A stretch of 64,000 nt of DNA from positions 637,364 through 701,363 of the forward strand of contig CAJNDS010001369.1 of the NCBI GenBank assembly GCA_905221605.1, written 5' to 3'. Of the stretch, positions 50,851 to 61,100 are shown piece after piece. The first letter of the stretch is position 1. Each line of letters opens with the position of its first letter. The position numbers and the translations under genes were made by a program. Origin of the DNA: Symbiodinium natans. Taxonomy: Eukaryota > Sar > Dinophyceae > Suessiales > Symbiodiniaceae. The notes beneath the pieces were generated by a model. The model saw only the letters and a list, made by a program, of their open reading frames with translations. It was not told the origin of the DNA and ran no database searches.

Positions 50851-53800
50851 ATTAAAGGACCATGTAACTACCCTTGCAGATTCTCCGGGTTCTGGCTCCT
50901 CAACCTCAACTCCACCGGTTTAGGGCCTAAACCCTCCCTCCCCCTGCAAAGTTCCAGCTGCACATCAGGCTGTGGGGGAGCAAGCCGGCGCACTGGCCAC
51001 GGAGTTTCGAGGTCATCCGCAAAGGTTTAGGCTTGTAGGGTTTAAGTGGTTTAAGGCTTAGGGTTTGAGGTTTAGGGTTCAGGGTCTAGAGTCCATAGGT
51101 TTTAGGGTTTTCTGATTCAGTTGTTTCGGACGCCGAAATGCCCAGAATGTTGTTGGGGATCTCAGTTTTAGGGTTTAGGGCTTAGGGCTTAGGGCTTAGG
51201 GCTTAGGGCGTTTAGGGTTTAGTAGGGCGTTTAGGGTTTAGGGTTTAGGACCCTATTTTTCGGATTTAGGGCCTTAGGGGCTTCATGGTGAAAGGGGGCC
51301 CTTCCGTTTGTGGATTTGAGAAAGGGGTTTCGGGGTGTGTGCACTAGGACGTCAGGTCGTAGCCGGATCCCTTCGGCGCCCAGTAGCACAAAGAGAAAGA
51401 ACATTTTTTCTTCTAGCCTGCTGAGGAACCTATCTAAACCTCCCTGAGCTCCAAACCCTGAACCCTCAACTCGAAACCCTCAGCCCCAAACCCTAAACTA
51501 GTAGGAAGTCGGCGGGTTTTTTACCACTTTTGGCCTTCGCTTTTTTGGGGGGGGGGGGGTGCTGCTAGTGGAAGTTTGGGGGGATGCCCCCGCAACTGCG
51601 GCTCAGCGCTTAGGGCCCTAAGCCACCCAAAACAAGTTTTTGGGTATTTGGGGGGGTTAGCTTGGGATGTTCCCCCTTGCACTAACACAGTCCTGAATAG
51701 AGATTCTAGCATCATACTCCCTATATAAAGGACTGCTAGTATGAGGGGCGAACATCCCGAGGTTGAGGGTTTACCCTACCAAACTCTAAACCCTCAACCC
51801 TCAACCCTAAATCCTAAAGCCTCAACCCTAAACCCTAAACCCTAAACCCTAGACCCTACTTCGGGTCTCGGACCCTCAGTGGGACTTGTGTTTCGTTAGG
51901 GGCTCTGTGTGGGGAGGGGGGTGGGGAGGCTTCTGGCGCCCTAAGCCCTAAACAGTACGCTCCCCAGCGAAAGGTTCGGACAGGGGTGCGGCTTGGGAGG
52001 GGGGTAAGGGTTTAGGGTTGAGGGTTTAGGGTTTAGGGTTTAGGGGGTTTCGGGGTTTAGGGCTGAGGTATCGAGACAAGCCCTCAGCCCAACTTGGCCA
52101 AATCCTAAAGCCCTACAACCCTGGACCCGAAAACTGCCGCCCTCGCACACTAAAACCCTAATCCTAAACCCTTAACCCTAACCCTAATCCTAAACCCTAA
52201 ACCCTAAGCCCTAAACCCTAAACCCTAAACCCTAAACCCTAAACGGCCATCAGTGCAGGCAAGGGCGCCAACGCCATGCTGGGACCGGGGCTCAACGTCA
52301 ACAGGCCTCGTGGCTCTCAGCTGTCAGGGTTTAGGGTTTAGGGTTTAGGGTTTAGGGTTCGGGGTTTAGGGTTCAGGGTTTAGGGTTCAGGGTTCCGGGT
52401 TTAGGGTTTAGGGTTCAGGGTTTCGGGTTTAGGGTTTTGGGTTTTTTTCTAGGGCTTAGGCTTGGTCCTGTGGGCATGATGGAGGTTTTTCCGCTTTGGG
52501 TTTTAGGTTTCGAGGTCTTCCCTACGGATTTAGGCATCCAGGGGTTAACCGGTTACGCGGTTTAGGATTTAGGGTTTAGGGTTTAGGGTTTAGGCTCAAG
52601 CTTCTGTACAGTGTTCAGACAGGTAGTGAAACCTCAACCCTTTGCCTGCCTCAAAAACTGCCACTCTGGTGGACCCACTTGATGGCTCAGCCAGTCACCG
52701 TGCGGACCGTGCGGGATCAAGAGTACTTGTGACGACTGGGTGACGGTGATGCAAGGCTAAGCAAAAGAACCTGACCGGACCTCCTGCTGCGCCTGATGCA
52801 GCCGGCGCTGGGCCGAAGGCGAAGAAAGAAGCGGCAATTTTCGGTGCCGTTCTGGGGTCGGGTTTGGTCTAGCTTCTGAACGCATTGAAGGTTTAGGGTT
52901 TGGGGTTCGGGGTTTAGGGTTTAGGGTTTAGGGTTCAGGGTTTAGGGTTTAGGGTTCAGGGTTCCGGGTTTGGGGTTTTGGGTTCTTTCCAGGGCTTAGG
53001 CTTGTTCCTACAGGGTGTGGGCATGATGGAGGTTTTTTCCGCTGTGGGTTTTAGGTTTCGAGGTCTTCCCTACGGATTTAGGCATCCAGGGGTTAAACGG
53101 TTACACGCTTTAGGGTTTAGGGTTTAGGGTTCAGGGTTTAGGGTTTGGGGTTTCGGGACTCAGGCATGGGAAGGCGGTAGATTCCTGACACTTCGGGGTT
53201 GCATGGGCCCATCTTCTAGGGTTTAGGGCTTAAGGCTTAGGGTTCAGGGATTCAGGGTTTAGGGTTCAGGGTTCAGGGTTCAGGATTCAGGGTTCAGGGT
53301 TTAGGGTTCAGGGTTTAGGGTTTAGGGGTTAGGGTTGCGGCTCAGGGTGGCCCACGATCCCCCCGAAGCTGTCTTGCTTGCGCAGGATCGCCCGGGGTGG
53401 GCGAAACTTCGAGTACCTGCCCGGTGAGGAAGCTCATGGATCAAAGTAGGCCCTTATTCCCTTTGTTTAGGGCTTAGGTTCCCTTATAACCCCCTGTTAA
53501 CTCCTTTAAGCTAAAAAAGGCACCCGTTTATTCCTAGGCTACTCTTGGGGCGAAACCCTGGTAACTATAACTTACCTCGGACCCAGAGTAGGCCATATAT
53601 TCCCTTTTGTTTAAGGCAACCCCCGCTGAATCAACAAGGGCACCCTTTCTATTCCCAGGTACTCTTAGGTCTCCCTACACCCGAAACCCGAAACCCGAAA
53701 CCCGAAACCCTAAACCCTAAACCCTCACCCCTAAGCCCTGAGGAGCCCTAAGCCCTGAGCCCTAAGCCCCAAGCCCTAAGCCCTAAGCCCTAAGCCCTAA

Positions 53801-56800
53801 GCCCTAAGCCCTAAGCCCTAAGCCCTAAGCCCTAAGCCCTAAGCCCTAAGCCCTAAGCCCTAGGTAGACCCCTCCAAGAGGCCCCCAACATACCGAATGT
53901 CATCCAGGGCCTGTAGGGTTTAGGGTTTCGGGTTTAGGGTTTAGGGTTGAGGGTTTCGGGTTTCGGGTTTCGGGTTTCGGGGGTTTAGGGTTTATAGGGT
54001 TTTAGGGTAGGGAATCACCCTAACCCCCCCACCCCCCCCCCCCCTCCCGAAAGCAAAACGCCAAGTCTTGGGCAAAACCAAGCCCGTGACAACCCTGTCT
54101 TCTGGGCTTCCGGGTTCGGATACAAGAACCATGCCTGCAGGCAACACTCCAAACCCTAAACCCTAAAACCTAAACCCTAAACCCTAAACCCTAAACCCGA
54201 AACCCTACAGAGGATCCCTTTCTGGGTGCGACCCTCACGCGATCCTTCATCTTCCACCTCCAGCGCAAGGGCGTCATGGCCGTCTTGCCCCCCGGGACGA
54301 GAAGGTAGGGGATTTGGGGTTTAGGGTTTAGGGTTTTAGGGGTTTAGGGTTTTGGGGTTTTGGGGTTTTGGGGCTTAGGATTTAGGGTTTTAGGGTTTTA
54401 GGGCTTAGGGTTTAGGACTTAGGGTATTTAGGGTCTTTTGGGTCTTTTGGGGGTATCTAGGGAAGCTAGGGGACTTAGGGCCTCTTGCGGATTTTTGGGT
54501 ACTTAGCGTATCTAGGGTATCTAGGGTGTTTTGGGTTGTACCAACTGTACTTCTCCTGAGATCTGGGCACTTCTAACCCCAAAGAGAACTGTACTTATAG
54601 CCTCCCCTAAGTCCTCTATGTGATAAGTAGACCTATGATTCGGGTTATAAGTACCCATGAACCTCCAAGTAAGGTTGTACCCTTGGTTTGGGGACGCTTT
54701 TGAAAGATCCCTAGGGTAATTCAAAGGCCATATGAGGAGTATATTTAGGAGACCTCTTCGGGGGAGATCCTCTAAGGCAATATGAGGACCATATGAGGAG
54801 TATATTAAGGAAACCCTCGTACGTCCTCAGGGGTCCGAGTATGACTCCCTTCTGAAAGACATCGTGAGCCCTCTTTTTTGTGTTTCCCCCCCATTTGATC
54901 CTGGGCAGTTGCCACACCAGGCTGCAGTCGTTATATACCACCTAAACACCTAACCCCTAAACCACATTGTCTGTTTTAAGGGTGTTTTTCTCTACAAGAA
55001 AAGGCGAACGTGCATCCCAAGCTAGGCCCCGGACACTGAGGGTGTTAGGGTTCCGGGCTTGTAGTGCTTGAGGTAATAACCCTACCCTAATCCCGAAAGC
55101 CCAAACCCTAAACCCTAAACCTTGGGGCTTGGGGTTCTATTACCCCCCTCTATACTACCCTCCCGCCCCCCGGGTTCCACCCTTAATTATTGGGGGAACC
55201 TGGGGGAGGGGTGACCCTAAACCCTAAACCCTAACCCCCGGGGGGGGGGGGGGTAGAATAGAGGGGGGGTAGTAGGGGAACCCATGATCTGCCCAGGAAG
55301 CACTTCGGCTTCAACGAGCAGGAGACGAACCGCAACTGGGTCAGCTCCATCGTCGACGAGCGCACGGCGACTCATGGTCGCTGTTTTTAGGGTTTAGGGT
55401 TTAGGCTTAGGGTTGAGGGCTTAGTAGTTTAGGCTTCAGGGCTTGGGGAAGGTGAGGGTTCCGGGGGTAGGGAAGTTTCGGGTTTCGGGTTGCTCTGAGG
55501 GTTGGAAACCGACCTTTAAGATTTCGGGTCTATTGGGTTTAGGGTCTAGGGTTTACGGTTATCCCGGCTCATTCCCCCTCTAGATGCTTATTGTCGCAGC
55601 CCCCCCCCCCCCAAAAAAAAAAAAAAAATCTTCCTGACTAAGGAGAACCACCCTTTAATTTAAAGATACCCACTGGTTACGTAATGATTTAGGATGTGTA
55701 GGGCTTAGGGCTTAGGGTTACTCCCCCCCCCCCCCAAAACAAAAAAACAAAATCACCCCTCAAGTACGCCTCTGAGGTGGGAGCTCTACTACCCCCCCTT
55801 CGAAGCTGGCATTGACGTGGGCGCTGCAGCGATCATGTGCTCCTACAACAAGGTACCGCAGCGCTAAGCCCCTAAGCCCTATAAACCCCTACACCCCCAT
55901 TTTACTACCCAAAAGTAAACGACTCCCTATGGCACCAATGCGTAGTGACGTAGTGAACAACAGGCTCGACAGTCAGCCAGTTCATTCGAGCTGCGCAGCA
56001 GCTTTTCCTGATCAGGTCCTTCGTGAAGACTTGGAGCATCTAAAAGAGAGGCGCGCAAAGCCTTGAAAGATCAGATCCGAAAAGCTCAAAACAGCACAAG
56101 AACCTGATAGCTCGCCGCCATCGCCTCCTGCAGACTTGCAGATTGCCGGTTGTCAGCACGCCATATATGTTGGGATGTTCCCCCTATATTAACAGCCCCA
56201 AACTCTGAACCCTAAACCCTAAACCTGTTAGTGTAAGGGGGACGGGGGGAAGCGAAGAACCTGAGCGATGAAGACTAGGCCTTGCGCGCACAAGTAAGGG
56301 GCATAGAGACTCTGGACAAAAGAATTGCTACGGTTTAGGGTTTAGGGTTTAGGGTTTCGGGTTTAGGGTTTAGGGTTTAGGGTGCCTCTCCCCCCCCGGC
56401 CCCCCCTTTTTGGCGGTCTCCCCGTTCCCCCTAAACGTTAAGCTCCAAAGCCCGAAACTAGAACCCTAAGCCTCAAGAACCCTCAAGCCCTAAGAACCCG
56501 CAAGCCCTGAAATCCTACAATCCTAAAGCTCCCAAAACCCCTAAAGCCCTAAAACCTTAAACCCTCAACCCTAGAAACCCTACGTAAAGCCCCTAAGTCC
56601 CTGAACCTAAGACACATATTTGTGTGTGTAAACACACATTGTCATTGTTTCGGATTCCGAAGTGGAAGGAATTGGGAGTCTGGCCGAGTCTTCGGTCTGA
56701 GGTTGCAACAGCCTTTACAAAACAAACCATGAAACCGGGTTGGGTTTAGTTTAGGGTTTAGGGTTTAGGGTTTAGGATTTAGGGTTTAGGGTTGAGGGTT

Positions 56801-57663
56801 TAGGGTTTAAGGTTGAGGGTTGAGGGTTTAGAGTCTGCCACCTGGCCGTCAGGTGAACTATACCTACGCCTGTCCTGTGCTTAGTGCCAACAGGGTTTGA
56901 GGCTTCCAGCAACGCAAATGCTTAGAGGTTCAGTGGTAGTTATCAGCAGGGTTTAGGGTTTAGGGTTTAGGGTACCTAGATAATGTACAATACGTATAAC
57001 CCGACAAAGAACTACCCATGAAACGCCAAGTAAACACTGAACCCTCAATCCGGGCAGTTAGAAACCCTAAGCCCTAAACACGGTTCTAGCGATCCTCAAC
57101 CCCCAACCTATAAGCCCTAAATCGGAGCAGCGTGGCATCCCGGATGAAATTCAGGTTTTGGGCTTTACCAGCGTCTAGATTGCTCTACGTTTGCGTGCGG
57201 TTGTGGAGCCCTAAACCCTAGACCGTTCAAGTCAAATCCCTAACCCTTAAACCCTTCAAGCCGTTCTGCACGTAAGGGTTTCTAGGTAGGACCTTGGGAC
57301 ATCTTTCATCAGGAATATTTTTCAGAGGGTTTTAGGGGCCATCCTGGTTTTCTACCGTTGCCAGTTGCTAAAGAGGAGCCTGATTTGGAAGAAACCAGCT
57401 GGTCGGATAGCGGGGCGGTTCCTGAGGCGAACATGACGGCCTACTCATACGAGACCTGCCACTTGGGACAAGCCCAGGGGGGCATTGGGGCTGCTGGGTG
57501 ACCCTAAACCCTCAACCCTAAGCCCTAAACCCTAAACCCTAAACCCCCCCAACACCCTAAACCGCTGTCGGCCCTCGACTCTGGGTGTGTGTTTGGGGCC
57601 CTGAGATCAAATCTGCTTATGGCGCCTGCAACAAAAGTCTTCAGCACTGTAAGATATAGTATA

Positions 57664-57696
<33 letters not shown>

Positions 57697-58130
57697 TTTT
57701 TTTATTTATATCTATATATATATAGATATAGATATAGTAAGCATATCGATGATTGAGTTTATGTATATGTGTACTTATAAGTTGGAAGACGATACTTGTG
57801 CACAACCAGTAGTCCCAAAGACTCTTAAAGCAGTAGAACCCTGAAGAACCCTGAAGCCTTAAAGGCCTCCGACAACTGTGCGGATCCTTTCGTGCAAAGG
57901 CTCTTGCAAACTCAACCCTAAAAGGCCAGCCCTTACTTTTCGGGTGCAGGGCTACTGCCGGTCAAGCCCTTGAAATGGGGGTTTACGAAAATATGGGACC
58001 CCTAGTATGATGAACCCCCAAAATAGTAGGATTCCCTTGTAGTAAGGACCCCAATCAGGTAGCCCTAAACCCTAAACCCCAAACCCCAAACCCCGAACCC
58101 CGAACCCCAAACCCCAAACCCCAATGTCAG

Positions 58131-58163
<33 letters not shown>

Positions 58164-61100
58164 AGCCGAGGCGTGGTCGCATGAATTTCAAGGGCTTCGT
58201 GATGTCAGACTGGGGCGCGGCGCCGCCGGCCTCAGAGAGCTTCCCCTACCTTCCTTAAAGGGTTTGGGGGGTAGGGTTTAGGGTTTAGGGTTTGGGGTTT
58301 AGGGTTTAGGGTTTAGGGTTTAGGGGTTAGGGTTTAGGGTTTCGGGTTTCGGGTTTCGGGTTTGGGGTTTAGGGTTTAGGGTTTAGGGTCCGTCAAAGGG
58401 GTTCTGAAGTATGGGCCCCTGGGGTTTTACAGGCTAGAATGGGGTAAATCGGGCGTCGCTTCTTCAAGGGCCCATATGTCGGGACAGTGTAACTACAGTA
58501 CCCCTAAACCCTGAACCCCAAACCCTAACCTAGCTGTCCAGGGTTTTAGAATTTGAGGTTTAGGGCTCAGGGGCTTCTGGATGTAGGGAGCGCTTCCTGC
58601 ACCCTAAACCGAAACCCTGAACCCTGAACCCTGTTAGGGTTTAGGGTTTAGGGCTTAGGTTTCTGCCAGCTTGTTTCCAGCGCATGGCCACACTCGAGGA
58701 CTTAGGAGCTCAACCCCTAAGCGCTCAAACCCCAAACCCTAGATTGCCCAAAGAGCCCAATTCCGGGTAATTAAGGAGTATACCTTAAATCATATTGAGG
58801 ATCCCTTTTTGAATTAAGGTATATTCCATAATGAAGGGGTATTGGGCTCTTTGGGTAGGGCTTTAGGGGTTTGCGCGCAGCCAAGGGACGCCTTCCCTCA
58901 CCCTAAACCCTAAACCCTAAACCCTAAACCCTAAACCCTAAACCCTAAACCCTAAACCCTAGCCCTAAACCCTAAACCGTAAACCCTAAAACCCTACACC
59001 CTACACCCTAAACCCCAAAACCCTAAACCCTAAGCCCTAAAGCCTACAGCCTGAACCCTAAACATTCGCTCCAGAATCACCAAGGCACAGCTCCGGCGCG
59101 ATCCAGCATGGCGCCTTGGCGGGCGTTCATGTTTGTTCTCGAACCCCCGACCCCTCCCGATTTTTTAGGGTTTAGGTTTGGGGTTTAGGGCTGAGGGTTT
59201 ATCGGGTCCCTTGCCCCCTCCCCCCCCTTCCCCCTTCCCCGGCCCTCCAGTTGAGGGTTTGGGCTTCGGGATACCTGGGGCTGTTCCTGAAGAACTGGTA
59301 ACCCGATAGCTATTCAAGGAACGTCAGCTTGGGTGTAAGTACAAGAACTTGGCGTAGGCAGCTGAATTCAACGGGCCAGAGAAGGCAGATACTCATACAA
59401 CATCGCAAAGAAGTTTCGTTTCCTGAGCGCGCTAGAAGATGACAAGTTCCTTGGCTAAGGCACCATGCACTCAGCCTCGAAGGACCGGGTATCAACCGGA
59501 AACCCTATGCCCTAAACCTTAAGCCCTAAACCCTAAACCCTGAACCCTGAACCCTGAACCCTGAACCCGAAACCCTAAACCCTAAACCCTGAACCCTGAA
59601 CCCTAAAGCCGAAACCCTAAACCCTAAAACCCTCTCGGCTCGGGGTGCGAAAGCCTCTCGGGCGGAGGCTTGGACATGGATATGCCGGGGAACGATCCGT
59701 ACTTCCAGTACCAGGCCAAGAGCTTGCAGAGGGGGGAGGGGGGGGGGAAGGGGAGGGGGGGTTAGGGTTTAGGGTTTAGGGTTTAGGGCCTAGGGTTTAG
59801 GGTTTTGGGTTTAGGGTTTTGGGCGTCGGATTTAGGGTTGGGTTTTGGGTGTTGGGTTAAGGGCTTTGGGTTTTTGGTTGTTGGTTTTGGGGTTGTTGGG
59901 TTTATAGGGTTTATAGCGTTTATAGAATTTGTAGAGTTTATAGGGTTTAAAGGGTTTAGGGTGGGGTTCTCGGCTGGCCGTAAGTTTCCTGGAGCTTCTC
60001 GGGAAGTTTCGGGGCTTCTCTTCAGATTTGGGGCCGTTCTCCAAATTAAGTCCCTTTTTTGGGGCCCCCCTTTATTGGTCGGGCAGGCTTATATAAAGGA
60101 CCCCACAACAGCGACCCGAGTTTAAGGAAACCACCCCTATTGTCTTGCTTCTTGGGGGGATCTGCTGCTCTCGAAGTTCCGAACCCTCAACCCCTAAACC
60201 CTAAACTCCCTAACCCTGAACCCTAAACGCTAAGCCCTAAACCCTAAACCCTAACCCCTAAACCCTGCAGTTTCGGGGCTGAAACCAGGGTGCTCCCAAG
60301 TGGTCTTTTGGGATGTAGGTGTTCAGGTTTTAAGGTTTTAGGGCTAAAAGGTTAGGGTGGAAGGTCTAGGATTTAGGGTTTAGGGTTTAGGGCTTTTTGG
60401 GTGTTGGAGTTTCAGGCTTACGGTTTCGTGTTTCATAGTCGAGGGTGGAGGGATTGGGATTTAGGGTGGGGTTTAAGCGTGCATCCGCAGTTTCGAGCAG
60501 TAAAGCATGTCAACCCTGTCGAGCCCTAGCATACTCCAAACAACTGGGCACCATTTCATCCCCCGTCCAAAAAGACAACTCAACCCTCAAAACTTAGGCC
60601 CGGGGGGGCCTCGTAAGAAAAATAGTCAGGGTAGGGGTCAGTCAGGCACATTCCTACAGCCCTAAACCCTAAACCCTAAACCCTAAACCCTAAACCCTAA
60701 ACCCTAAACCCTAAACCTTTGGCACATCCGAGGCGCTTCTGAAGCAAAACCTCAGCCAACCTCTGCACCGAGCGGCTCGCCGCATCCTCGCCGCTGGACA
60801 ATGCACCTAAGGTTTACCTGAAGGGTTTAGGGTTTAGGGTTTAGGGTTTAGGGTTTGGGGTTTGGGGTTTAGGGTTTAGGCGGTTTAGGGTTTAGGGTTT
60901 GGGGTTTAGGGTTTAGGGTTTAGGCGGTTTAGGATGCCTTGCTTTCACTGTGGGTTTGCAGGTTACGGTTTCTAGATCAGAATTGCAGCTCACCTACTAA
61001 GAAGGCTTGGGTTCTGATAAGCGGCGGGCTTTTGTTTTGGCTTCGTTCGTGCGCTGATAGCGGTAGTTACGGTCCATGTACTCGTGTATGGCCCAAATAT

